Shown here in pieces: positions 6,772 to 14,087 of a stretch of DNA of 14,281 bases. Position 1 is the first letter of the stretch. Each line of letters starts with the position of its first letter. A program made the translations under genes and the position numbers. Origin of the DNA: Methanoregula sp. (lineage in GTDB: Archaea; Halobacteriota; Methanomicrobia; Methanomicrobiales; Methanospirillaceae); the NCBI GenBank assembly GCA_026394635.1, contig JAPKXV010000289.1, forward strand, positions 1-14,281, written 5' to 3'. The notes below the pieces were generated by a model. It was not told the DNA's origin. It did not search any database and saw only the letters and a list, made by a program, of their open reading frames with translations.

Positions 6772-8121
6772 TCACCGTCGTAAAAATTTATGCAGTATCG
6801 TCATTTCACTTCCCTTGGGAGCCTTTTTTGCGGGAGGTTTTGCCGGGGGCCGTTCGGGTTTTTCCTCGTCGAATTCGTCCTCAATTTTCCGGACCTTCTT
6901 TTCATGGGAGGGCGTTGCCTCGTGCGCCGGCTTGTGATAACCGAGTTTGGAGCCGCAGCCCGGGCAGAAATTTGCTGCTGCGGGAAGTTTTTTCCCGCAG
7001 TTCTGGCAGAAGATCGGCCCCTCCACGTCCCCCTCCTGTGCGGGTTCCTCCTTCTCAACGGGTTCTTTCCTGCGCTCAGGGACAGGGGGGGCGGCTTCAG
7101 GTTCGGGCTGGATTTTTTTCTGCGGCTCAGGAAAAGACCGTTTCACCGGCTGGGCAAGTGGCTGTCGTGCAGGCTGCATCGCCGTTTTCATGGCGCTCTT
7201 CATCGCCGACTGCACCTCAACCTTCTTGACCGGCTGTCCAACCGGTTGACTCGCAGGAGGGATCTCCCGGTATGCAACCGGTTGGGGTGACCCCCTGCGG
7301 ACCGGTTGGTCAGCAGCCCGGACCTCCGGGCGTAGTACTACAGGTTCCTGTGGCCCCTCCTCTTTTGGAGCCGGGTACATGGACAGAAGCCGTTTTACCG
7401 GGGGTTGCCGTTCATAGTCCTTGACCGGTTTTTTTGCGGGGTAGAGTTCCTGCCGCACCGGTGCCAGTTTTGTCACCCGTGCCGGCGCAGGCTGGTTTTT
7501 TTGCACCTCTTCTTCCTCTTCGGGCTCTGGCTCCGGCACATTTTGGGCAGGAGCCTTCGTGTGCTTTTTTGGCCGGGTCTGCTCGTTTAAGAGGGTGATC
7601 CACTCATCGATCTCCGCAGACCTGTCGATCCCATTCTGTGCAAACACCAGTTTCATCGTCTTGGTCTCATCGTCAGCAGAACGGATTGAGAGCACCAGCA
7701 CCGGGTCTGAAGCCTCGGAAAATTCAACGATGCTCCCGGTGATGGTTTCAAGAGGGATGTCCTTTGCCGTGACCTTGAGCTTCTTTTCCTGGGTATCGAT
7801 CAAAAATATCCGCCGGTCGGTGAGGTACACATGGAAAAAGAACTTTTTTACCGATATATTGAGGGAACCGATCTTCACCTGTTCACCGGGCTGGAGGTAT
7901 ACGGAGAGCCCCCCTTCCTCCTCGTCCTCCCCATCTGATTCAGGTCCCTCGTCCCGGGATTTTTTTGCGGGCGGCGCGTTCTTAGATGCGATGCCTCCCG
8001 TATCCGCCCTGCCGCCCTTGGGCAGCGCCTGCGTGCCCTGTTTCTGCGGTATCTTTCCCCCGCAGTACCCGCAGATGACCGTAGTATCCCGGACTTCAAT
8101 TCCACAGTGAGGGCATATCAT
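6772..8121 (-). CDS. Double zinc-ribbon protein with PH-like domain and proline-rich linker
   Basis: A 449-residue protein I cannot name. Its architecture is clear. Residues 1-22 form an N-terminal zinc ribbon (C3-x2-C6, C17-x2-C20). An acidic linker (about 55-70) leads to a PH-like beta domain at about 72-182, with the characteristic VYLTDRRIFLID (98-109) and a closing helix IDEWITLLNEQ. A long proline/lysine/glutamine-rich linker follows (about 183-367) with repeated QPV and SAMK/TAMQ elements. A second zinc ribbon (C372-x2-C375, C386-x2-C389) and a charged K/E/P tail end the protein. No signal peptide or membrane segment is seen, so it is probably cytosolic. PH-like domains in prokaryotes bind lipids or proteins; zinc ribbons here could bind nucleic acid or protein. 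A scaffold or regulatory role is only inference. ATG 8121 has GGAG 7 bases upstream. Confidence 0.82.
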   Translation of the reverse strand: MICPHCGIEVRDTTVICGYCGGKIPQKQGTQALPKGGRADTGGIASKNAPPAKKSRDEGPESDGEDEEEGGLSVYLQPGEQVKIGSLNISVKKFFFHVYLTDRRIFLIDTQEKKLKVTAKDIPLETITGSIVEFSEASDPVLVLSIRSADDETKTMKLVFAQNGIDRSAEIDEWITLLNEQTRPKKHTKAPAQNVPEPEPEEEEEVQKNQPAPARVTKLAPVRQELYPAKKPVKDYERQPPVKRLLSMYPAPKEEGPQEPVVLRPEVRAADQPVRRGSPQPVAYREIPPASQPVGQPVKKVEVQSAMKSAMKTAMQPARQPLAQPVKRSFPEPQKKIQPEPEAAPPVPERRKEPVEKEEPAQEGDVEGPIFCQNCGKKLPAAANFCPGCGSKLGYHKPAHEATPSHEKKVRKIEDEFDEEKPERPPAKPPAKKAPKGSEMTILHKFLRR

Positions 8122-8196
8122 CGATGTACTCCAACGAACCCAGAGTAGGTAACTATAATGTTCTCATGACATAAGAAAAATTCTCTGATCAGCCCA
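8122..8196 (-). promoter_or_regulatory. Upstream region of the zinc-ribbon/PH gene
   Basis: The 75-base spacer separates two minus-strand zinc-ribbon genes. In gene direction GAGAACATTATAGT (complement of 8152-8165) includes a TATA-like ATTATAG about 35 bases before ATG 8121, and GGAG (complement of 8129-8132) is the ribosome binding site. The same 14 bases recur upstream of the next gene. Confidence 0.45.
8152..8165 (-). repeat. 14-base shared upstream element, copy 1
   Basis: GAGAACATTATAGT on the minus strand, identical to the copy at 9665-9678. This copy lies 31 bases before the ATG of the zinc-ribbon/PH gene and probably contributes its TATA box. The two copies flank the 8197-9588 gene as direct repeats. 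Confidence 0.5.
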
Positions 8197-9588
8197 TCAT
8201 ATGCCGGGATTCCCTGCACAAGGGGTATCTGAGCACAAAGGCAGGAGTGCTGCCAGAAGCTGCGTCATATCGGGTTCATGTGCCATCTGGTGGACATATA
8301 CTCCGGCATCTGTGCGGTTCCTGCAGATCAGCGCGTTAATCCGGCAGGATTCTTCATCACCATCCCGGTAGCAGGCAGACGGCAGGATCGACCCCGCCTT
8401 TTCATTGATCATGGGTGCAAAGCCGTTGTGATATACCCCAACAGCCCGGATGGTTATGCCGGTGACCACTATCCAGACCCCATCCTTACCCGGTCCTTGA
8501 GGATCCGTGACCCTGAACCTGCAGTAATCCTCGTCTCCGTAAGGATTGAGAAATGACCGGTACAGGGAATCGTTATTCCCTTTTAGTTCAGACAAAAAGA
8601 ACCCGATCTTCTGGTCAAGGTACCCAGTGTAGCGCGCCTCGACCACCGGCCTGACCTCGGGATATGCCTGCAGGTGGATAACGTCACGTACTTTTTTTGT
8701 GGCTTTTGAAAACAGGCCCGTTACCGTCCCGCGCGATATCTCTACGTGAAGGGGCCGGAAGTAATGTGTCTGGTTTCCCAGAGAGAATCCCAGCGTGCCA
8801 TCCTTCATGCGGGTAAAGGGAGCCGGCCCAGTATCGTGCGTTTTCTTTTTGGCAGGAGGTGCCCTCCCCGATGAACCGGTTTTGGTATTGGTTTTTTGGG
8901 GAGATGCGATGGTTGCCCATTCATGGGGGGTGCGGTTTGTATTCAGGTTGCGCTTCCAGAGCGGGTCCTGTATTCTCGTGATCGCAACAAGCCGGAACCC
9001 CTCACCTTCCGGTACAAACTTTGCGCCACACTGAGTGCAGGCAAAAAAATCAGTCTCCGGAATGCCGAACAGGCGTTGCCCGGTCACCATCGTGAGTGTG
9101 CCATTATGGCATACCGGGCAGAGCTCTGTCCATTGTGGGGGCACATCGGGACCCGGTGCTGCGGTTCCCGGCGCTATATCCTGTCGCGTCCCGCCAGAAG
9201 AAAAATGCCAGGCCCATACCGGAAGTAACCGGATCCCCCGGAATGTCCGGTGCGATCGCCAGTCAGACACAACTGCAGGCTCTGCAATACCGGCATCTCT
9301 GAGCACGTTAGAGACGATCTCTGAAATCTCCGGATCCGAAAAATCCCGGGTGGCCAGGAGCCGATCAAGACCGTCAGCCTGCACGCGGCCGTCTGCACCG
9401 GTCCTCTGCCGTATGGCAAGCGTCCGTGTTGCCTCAGCGTTTAAGCACTCCATCCCCGCTGCAATAAGATCGCCGGATACCCCGATGCCATCCCGTACGA
9501 AAGGGAGGGGGGCAACGCGTCGGCTCACGGTGTCGCACGCAGCGCTGCGCAGGCCGGGAGGTATGGGAAGGTAGTGGGCAGTTGGCAT
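8197..9588 (-). CDS. Unrecognised protein with a central zinc ribbon
   Basis: A 463-residue protein that I do not recognise. Residues 1-150 form a mixed alpha/beta region without known motifs. A zinc ribbon lies at about 157-200 (LCPVC at 156-160, CTQCGAKF at 184-191), followed by DPLW and a basic, disordered-looking linker (about 215-255, with PPAKKK). A C-terminal domain of about 200 residues follows, rich in aromatic and charged residues and containing six further cysteines that do not form an obvious motif. No secretion signal is seen. The frame could begin at TTG 9726, which would add a hydrophobic stretch, but MPTAHYLPIP at ATG 9588 is preferred because the added part is AT-rich like non-coding DNA and covers the promoter candidates. 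No ribosome binding site is visible, so a leaderless mRNA is possible. The next gene downstream also encodes zinc ribbons. Confidence 0.72.
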   Translation of the reverse strand: MPTAHYLPIPPGLRSAACDTVSRRVAPLPFVRDGIGVSGDLIAAGMECLNAEATRTLAIRQRTGADGRVQADGLDRLLATRDFSDPEISEIVSNVLRDAGIAEPAVVSDWRSHRTFRGIRLLPVWAWHFSSGGTRQDIAPGTAAPGPDVPPQWTELCPVCHNGTLTMVTGQRLFGIPETDFFACTQCGAKFVPEGEGFRLVAITRIQDPLWKRNLNTNRTPHEWATIASPQKTNTKTGSSGRAPPAKKKTHDTGPAPFTRMKDGTLGFSLGNQTHYFRPLHVEISRGTVTGLFSKATKKVRDVIHLQAYPEVRPVVEARYTGYLDQKIGFFLSELKGNNDSLYRSFLNPYGDEDYCRFRVTDPQGPGKDGVWIVVTGITIRAVGVYHNGFAPMINEKAGSILPSACYRDGDEESCRINALICRNRTDAGVYVHQMAHEPDMTQLLAALLPLCSDTPCAGNPGI

Positions 9589-9750
9589 AGGTGATCTTTG
9601 AATTGACTGTTTATTTGGCTGAAGCAGGGTATAAACAATGATGATAGCGGCATTAAAACAAAGCACTATAATGTTCTCTGATATCGTATTCCCGGTTTCA
9701 CTAGAAATTTTCTGATGCCTGTTCAAATTCTCATAAAAGAGGGATGGATC
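9589..9750 (-). promoter_or_regulatory. Intergenic region between sucD and the unrecognised zinc-ribbon gene
   Basis: A 162-base AT-rich spacer. In gene direction TTGTTTATACC (complement of 9628-9638) and CCAAATAAACAG (complement of 9607-9618) are TATA-like elements; the second would give a nearly leaderless mRNA from ATG 9588. Just after the sucD stop, CTCTTTTATG is a weak U-rich end signal for the kor-suc operon. The shared 14-base element lies in the middle. Confidence 0.4.
9665..9678 (-). repeat. 14-base shared upstream element, copy 2
   Basis: GAGAACATTATAGT on the minus strand, identical to the copy at 8152-8165. Here it lies 76 bases before ATG 9588, too far to be the core TATA box if that start is right, which favours a regulatory site, an upstream promoter or a repeat left by rearrangement. 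Confidence 0.5.
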
Positions 9751-10626
9751 TCAACAACTCCGGAACAACCCCTTCACTATCTCCGGGATCTCCGAAGGGC
9801 GGGACGCAACCGGGACGCCCAGTTTTGTCAGCCGGGCAATCTTGGACCGGGCGTCGCTCTTGCCACCCTCCACGATCGCGCCCGCATGCCCCATCCGTTT
9901 ATCCGGCGGGGCGGACTTGCCCGCGATGTAGGCGACGATGGGGATATCGGTTGCTTTTGCACCCTCTTCTTCGAGGTTCCCGCCAACCTCCCCGATCAGC
10001 ACGACCGCTTTTGTCTGTCCGTCCTGCGCGAAGCGCTCAAGGACATCGGCAAAGGTCTGGCCGATCACCGGGTCGCCGCCGATCCCGACAACCGTGCTCT
10101 GCCCGATGCCGGCACGGGTGAGTTCATCGACGACTTCGTAGGTGAGCGTGCCGCTCCGGGAGATGACGCCGACGTTGCCCCGCAGGAAAAGACCTGCCGG
10201 CATGATCCCCATCTTGATCTCGCCGGGCGAGAGGAGCCCTGGGCAGTTCGGGCCGATCACTGAACTTCCCTGCACACGGGCATACGCGACCGCCTTCATG
10301 GTATCGTGGACCGGGATGTGCTCGGTGATGCACACAATGGTTGGGATACCGGCATTTGCCTCCTCCATGATCGAATCTGCTGCCGCTCCTGCAGGGACAA
10401 AGATGACGGCAGCACCGATGTCATGCTCGCGCATCGCATCCTTTACCGTATTGAAGACCGGGACACCATGGACTTGCTGGCCGCCTTTTCCCGGGGTGAC
10501 TCCGGCAACGACTCCCCGGCCACCCACAAATTTTGCATACGCGTTCATCAGCCCGATATGGAACTCGCCCTGCCTGCCGGTTGCGCCCTGCACGAGCACC
10601 CCGGTCTTTTTGTCGCCGTAGATCAT
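9751..10626 (-). CDS. sucD: Succinyl-CoA ligase (ADP-forming), alpha subunit
   Basis: The alpha subunit of succinyl-CoA synthetase, which with SucC interconverts succinate, CoA and ATP with succinyl-CoA, ADP and phosphate. The 291 residues match bacterial SucD (about 290). The CoA-binding Rossmann fold starts with VQGATGRQG (12-20); GPNCPG (125-130) and SRSGTLTYE (156-164) follow, and the active-site phosphohistidine is His247 in MGHAGAI (245-251). ATG 10626 forms an ATGA overlap with the sucC stop, and GGAGGT (complement of 10633-10638) lies 6 bases upstream. It is the last gene of the kor-suc operon. In a hydrogenotrophic methanogen it probably works toward succinyl-CoA to feed 2-oxoglutarate synthesis. 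Confidence 0.97.
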   Translation of the reverse strand: MIYGDKKTGVLVQGATGRQGEFHIGLMNAYAKFVGGRGVVAGVTPGKGGQQVHGVPVFNTVKDAMREHDIGAAVIFVPAGAAADSIMEEANAGIPTIVCITEHIPVHDTMKAVAYARVQGSSVIGPNCPGLLSPGEIKMGIMPAGLFLRGNVGVISRSGTLTYEVVDELTRAGIGQSTVVGIGGDPVIGQTFADVLERFAQDGQTKAVVLIGEVGGNLEEEGAKATDIPIVAYIAGKSAPPDKRMGHAGAIVEGGKSDARSKIARLTKLGVPVASRPSEIPEIVKGLFRSC

Positions 10627-11708
10627 GCCGCCACCTCCACGGCTTTCTTCACCACAAGGTCCATCGTGTCCAGCATCTCGTAGCCTTTTTCTGCGAGCAT
10701 GGATCTGCCCTCCGCCTCGTTGGTGCCGGCGAGCCGGACGATCACTTTCTGGGAGATTCCGGCTGCGATGATCCCCTTGGCCACTTCATCGCACCGGGTG
10801 ATCCCGCCCAGCAGGTTGACGACGATGACCCTGACCGAGGGGACGCGTGCGACCAGCTGCACCGCGTTTTTCACCCGATCGCTCTCTGCTCCGCCCCCGA
10901 CGTCGAGGAAGTTTGCCGCCTTGCCGCCGTAATATTCGATCAGGTCGAGCGTGGACATGGTGAGGCCGGCGCCATTGCCGATCACCCCGATGTTGCCGCC
11001 CAGTTCCACGTACGAGAACCCGTTCTTCTCCGCTTCGCGCTCCCGTTCGGAGAGGTCGCGGTTGACCGTGATCCCCTGCCGCGCAAGGGCGTTGTCGTCC
11101 ACGATGATCTTGGCATCGGCAGCAAAGACGCCCTGCGGCGTTATGACAAGCGGGTTGATCTCGGCGAGCAGCGCGTCCTTGTCAAGAAAGACCCGGTAGA
11201 GCTTGTTGATGACCGGCATGACCTCCTTTGGGGCTTTGCCGGCAAGTTCGCGGAGCATGAATGGCGGCAGGTCCAGCATCAGGGGGAGCGCGACGGCTTT
11301 TCGTATCGCATCCGGGTTCTCTTGTACCGTATTCTCGATCTCGACACCCCCCGCATCGGAGAAGAGGAGCAGCGGCTGCTTTGCGGACCGGTCGACTGTG
11401 ATGGAGAGGTAATACTCCTTCTGGATCACGAGCCTCTGTTCGGCAAGGATCTCCCTGACCGTCAACCCCTTGATCTGCTTTGCGAAGAGTTCGCGGGCAG
11501 TTGCGACCGCATTTTTTTTATCCGCCATCAGGATGCCTCCGGCTTTTCCCCTGCCCCCGACATCCACCTGCGCCTTTAAGACGATCGCATCACCCAGCAC
11601 GTCGAGATGGGCGGACAGTTCGTCTGCCGTTTTGATCAAAAACCCTGCCGGGACCGGTATTCCTGCCTCTTGTAAGATCTTCTTTGCCTCGTATTCGCGT
11701 AGCTTCAT
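10623..11708 (-). CDS. sucC: Succinyl-CoA ligase (ADP-forming), beta subunit
   Basis: The beta subunit of succinyl-CoA synthetase, which binds the nucleotide and, with SucD, succinate. At 361 residues it is a little shorter than the bacterial protein (about 388). An ATP-grasp domain occupies about 1-230: MKLREYEAKKIL (1-12), KAQVDVGGRGKAGG (45-58) for nucleotide binding, and AEINPL (182-187) whose Glu/Asn hold Mg. The C-terminal ligase domain has GGNIGVIGNGAGL (237-249), LDVGGGA (268-274) and GGITRCDEVAKG (301-312). The start at 11708 overlaps the korC stop as ATGA; its 3' end overlaps sucD in the same way. GTP versus ATP preference cannot be read safely from sequence, but ADP-forming is the usual archaeal assignment. 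Confidence 0.97.
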   Translation of the reverse strand: MKLREYEAKKILQEAGIPVPAGFLIKTADELSAHLDVLGDAIVLKAQVDVGGRGKAGGILMADKKNAVATARELFAKQIKGLTVREILAEQRLVIQKEYYLSITVDRSAKQPLLLFSDAGGVEIENTVQENPDAIRKAVALPLMLDLPPFMLRELAGKAPKEVMPVINKLYRVFLDKDALLAEINPLVITPQGVFAADAKIIVDDNALARQGITVNRDLSEREREAEKNGFSYVELGGNIGVIGNGAGLTMSTLDLIEYYGGKAANFLDVGGGAESDRVKNAVQLVARVPSVRVIVVNLLGGITRCDEVAKGIIAAGISQKVIVRLAGTNEAEGRSMLAEKGYEMLDTMDLVVKKAVEVAA

Positions 11709-12262
11709 GCCTTCTGTTCCCCGTTTGTCAGTGCTGCTGCCGCAAGTTCAATACCCTTCTTCATCGCTTGGATGTTGAGCGCCTCGGTGCCTTTGGGCAC
11801 GGAATCGAGGATCGCCTTTTCGAGCGCGGAATCACTTACGACCTTTGTTGTTGCCACAAGCGCCCCCAGCATCACGATGTTTGCAACGATATCTCTTTTC
11901 AGCGCCTGCTTTGCCTCCCGGGTTGCCGGGATCTCAAAATACCTGCATTGCGGGCGGGAGTGGACGAGGGAGGAATCCAGTACCATCCCGGCATTCTTTG
12001 GGGCATCCGCCCCGTACTTCTCGAACCCCTCCTGAGACATGATCACAAAGATGTCGGGGTTTGTCACCTTGGGGAACAGGATCGGCTCGTCGTCGATGAT
12101 CACCGCGCTCATCGACGCCCCGCCCCGCGCCTCAGGACCATACACCTGCGTCTGCACCGCGTGTTTGCTGTCGTACATTACCGCAGCCCGCCCGAGGATG
12201 ACGGCAGAGAGGATGATCCCCTGCCCGCCGAACCCCGAGAACCTGACCTCATGCCGCATCAT
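11705..12262 (-). CDS. korC: 2-oxoglutarate:ferredoxin oxidoreductase, gamma subunit
   Basis: A 185-residue gamma subunit (pyruvate/ketoisovalerate oxidoreductase catalytic domain) of the four-subunit 2-oxoacid:ferredoxin oxidoreductase. The family's CoA-related domain is shown by SGFGGQGI (9-16) near the N-terminus and YGPEARGG (41-48), both hallmark motifs of the gamma subunit. It has no iron-sulfur cysteine motif, as expected. The start at 12262 gives MMRHEV and an ATGA overlap with korB; the second ATG, one codon later, cannot be ruled out. Its context between korB and sucC supports 2-oxoglutarate rather than pyruvate as substrate. Confidence 0.95.
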   Translation of the reverse strand: MMRHEVRFSGFGGQGIILSAVILGRAAVMYDSKHAVQTQVYGPEARGGASMSAVIIDDEPILFPKVTNPDIFVIMSQEGFEKYGADAPKNAGMVLDSSLVHSRPQCRYFEIPATREAKQALKRDIVANIVMLGALVATTKVVSDSALEKAILDSVPKGTEALNIQAMKKGIELAAAALTNGEQKA

Positions 12263-13044
12263 TGCACCCCCATCGCCGGCCGGTTGCGCCGTGCCAGCTC
12301 CCCGACAACGAACATGTCACTGGGGACTTCTTTTCCTTCCTCAACCAGCCGGTCGCGTTTCACCTTCAGGAGCGCGTGGCTTTTTATGAACTCCACCTGG
12401 TCGGCCACCTGCTTGAACTTGTTCCGGCGCCCGAAATTGGTCGGGCACTGGGTCATAGCCTCGACAAACGAGAAGCCCGGTGTCTGGAGGCCGGCCAGCA
12501 CCGCCCGTTCGAGCTCTTTGACATGGTAGGATGTCCAGCGGGCGACGTAATTGGCGCCGGCGGCAATCGCCAGCTCGCACAGGTCGAACGCCGGCTCGGC
12601 ACTCCCGTATGGGGTTGTCGTGGAGAGGCAGCCTTGCGGCGTCGTGGGGCTGCCCTGCCCGCCGGTCATGCCGTAGATCTGGTTGTTCATGCAGACGACA
12701 GTGATGTCGATGTTCCGGCGGCAGGAGTGGATGAAATGGTTGCCGCCGATCGCCGCAAGGTCGCCGTCGCCCGTGAACACGACCACGTGTAACTTTTTGT
12801 TCGCCATCTTGACCCCGGTCGCAAACGCGAGCGCCCTGCCGTGGGTAGTGTGGAGGGAATCCGTCATGATATAGCCCGGCGCCCGCGACGAGCAGCCGAT
12901 CCCCGAGACAAAGACCGTCTCTTCCTTCTTCCAGTCCATCTGGTCGATCGCTGCGAGCGTGCAGTTGATGATCGTCCCGTTGCCACAGCCGGCGCAGTAG
13001 ATGTGTGGCAGCCGGTCTTTCCGGAACCAGTCCTCGAATGTCAT
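12259..13044 (-). CDS. korB: 2-oxoglutarate:ferredoxin oxidoreductase, beta subunit (TPP-binding)
   Basis: The thiamine diphosphate-binding beta subunit, 261 residues. TPP and Mg contacts are visible: TGDGDLAAIGGNH (91-103) and CMNNQIYGMTGGQ (118-130). Cysteines at 17 and 20 (CAGC), 51 (GIGCSSR) and 200 (TQCPTNFG) fit the four ligands of the single [4Fe-4S] cluster known in two-subunit archaeal homologues. HTTHGRALAFATGVKMA (65-81) is the usual continuation. ATG 13044 is part of an ATGA with the korA stop, with a good GGAGG (complement of 13051-13055) 6 bases upstream. It couples oxidation or reduction of the 2-oxoacid to ferredoxin together with KorA, C and D. Confidence 0.97.
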   Translation of the reverse strand: MTFEDWFRKDRLPHIYCAGCGNGTIINCTLAAIDQMDWKKEETVFVSGIGCSSRAPGYIMTDSLHTTHGRALAFATGVKMANKKLHVVVFTGDGDLAAIGGNHFIHSCRRNIDITVVCMNNQIYGMTGGQGSPTTPQGCLSTTTPYGSAEPAFDLCELAIAAGANYVARWTSYHVKELERAVLAGLQTPGFSFVEAMTQCPTNFGRRNKFKQVADQVEFIKSHALLKVKRDRLVEEGKEVPSDMFVVGELARRNRPAMGVQ

Positions 13045-14087
13045 TTCCAGCCTCCCAGCGCTGCAGTCAGCTCGGACGGGAGGTGGAGATCGCCACCCAG
13101 CTTGGGGATGGACACGACCGGCACATTCACGTACCGCTCGATCTCCCGCGCCATCTGCCCGAAGTTCAGCTCCGGTACAAGGAACCGTTGTGCATTTTTA
13201 AACTGCGCAAGTGCGAACTCGGGGAACGGCCAGACCGTCCGGATCCGTAAGAAGCCGACGTTCTTGTCCGGGTTGTCGTGGAGTACCTGCTGCACCGTCC
13301 GGACAGGAGCACCGTAGGCGATAAAGACCTGTTCTGCATCCGGGTTGATGATATCATAGTCCGCCACATCGTGCCGGGCGTTCTCGACCTTGTCGACGAG
13401 CCTTTTTACCAGGTTGTGGTGGAGCCTGACGTTCGTTGCGCAGGGATACCCGCGCTCGTCATGCGTGAGGCCGGTCACGTGCACGCCGTAGCCTTTCCCA
13501 AAGGTGGCAAAACCGGGCACGAGGTCATGTTCCGGGTAAAACGGCAGCACGCCCTTCGCGAGTTCCCTTCGCGGGACGTTTTCTACCCTATCCGGGACGG
13601 TGATCTTCTCCCGCATGTGGCCGACGATTTCATCTGCCATCAAAAACACCGGCACCCGGTACCGGTCGGCGAGGTTGAACGCTTGTGCTGTAAGCGTAAA
13701 CATCTCCTGCACGCTTGACGGGCAGAGCGCTATGATGGAGTAGTCGCCGTGCGAACCGAACCGGCACTGCAGCATGTCGCCCTGCGCTGCCATCGTGGGC
13801 TGGCCAGTGGACGGGCCGCCCCGCTGGATGTTAACGATCACGCAGGGCGTCTCGGTCATCGCGGCATACCCGATATTCTCCATCATTAAGGAGAAGCCCG
13901 GCCCGCTCGTTGCCGTCATCGACCGTGCACCGGTCCATGCTGCCCCGATGAGCGCCGCCATGCTGCCGAGTTCATCCTCCATCTGCATGTAGATGCCGCC
14001 GATGAGGGGCATCCTTCTTGAACACTCCTCGGCGATCTCGGAAGAGGGCGTGATCGGGTAGCCGGCACAGAATTCAGTGCGCGTCAA
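13041..14087 (-). CDS. korA: 2-oxoglutarate:ferredoxin oxidoreductase, alpha subunit, with short N-terminus
   Basis: The alpha subunit, 348 residues, carrying the pyrimidine-binding domain for TPP and the 2-oxoacid site. Conserved elements: AGYPITPSSEIAEE (8-21), MEDELGSMAALIGAAWTG (36-53), TATSGPGFSLMMEN, QRGGPSTGQPT, DEIVGHMREKI, GLTHDERGYP and PELNFGQMAREIERY. The usual family N-terminus (about 20 residues with a GN-A-A-GA-AGC helix before the GYPITP motif) is missing. The frame has a TGA two codons before the only possible start, TTG 14087, which overlaps the korD stop as TTGA, so no extension is possible as the sequence stands. Either this is a real in-frame deletion or short variant, or a sequence error. 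The rest is intact and the operon context is normal. Confidence 0.92.
   Translation of the reverse strand: MTRTEFCAGYPITPSSEIAEECSRRMPLIGGIYMQMEDELGSMAALIGAAWTGARSMTATSGPGFSLMMENIGYAAMTETPCVIVNIQRGGPSTGQPTMAAQGDMLQCRFGSHGDYSIIALCPSSVQEMFTLTAQAFNLADRYRVPVFLMADEIVGHMREKITVPDRVENVPRRELAKGVLPFYPEHDLVPGFATFGKGYGVHVTGLTHDERGYPCATNVRLHHNLVKRLVDKVENARHDVADYDIINPDAEQVFIAYGAPVRTVQQVLHDNPDKNVGFLRIRTVWPFPEFALAQFKNAQRFLVPELNFGQMAREIERYVNVPVVSIPKLGGDLHLPSELTAALGGWK

Noticed and set aside
7239..7284. Two copies of the perfect palindrome CAACCGGTTG 36 bases apart
   Set aside because: They fall inside coding sequence and arise from repeated Gln-Pro-Val codons in the linker of the zinc-ribbon/PH protein.
9589..9726. 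Extension of the unrecognised zinc-ribbon protein from TTG 9726, adding a hydrophobic, membrane-like stretch
   Set aside because: The start codon is rare, no ribosome binding site is seen, the DNA is AT-rich like a spacer and it covers likely promoter elements. Not fully excluded.
10533..11579. Open frame of 348 codons on the plus strand opposite sucC and sucD
   Set aside because: It lies antisense to two clear enzyme genes, has low-complexity, domain-free sequence and no ribosome binding site. Long antisense frames are expected opposite GC-rich coding DNA.
11684..12529. Open frame of 281 codons on the plus strand opposite korC and korB
   Set aside because: Antisense to well-conserved genes, no recognisable domain, no start signals.
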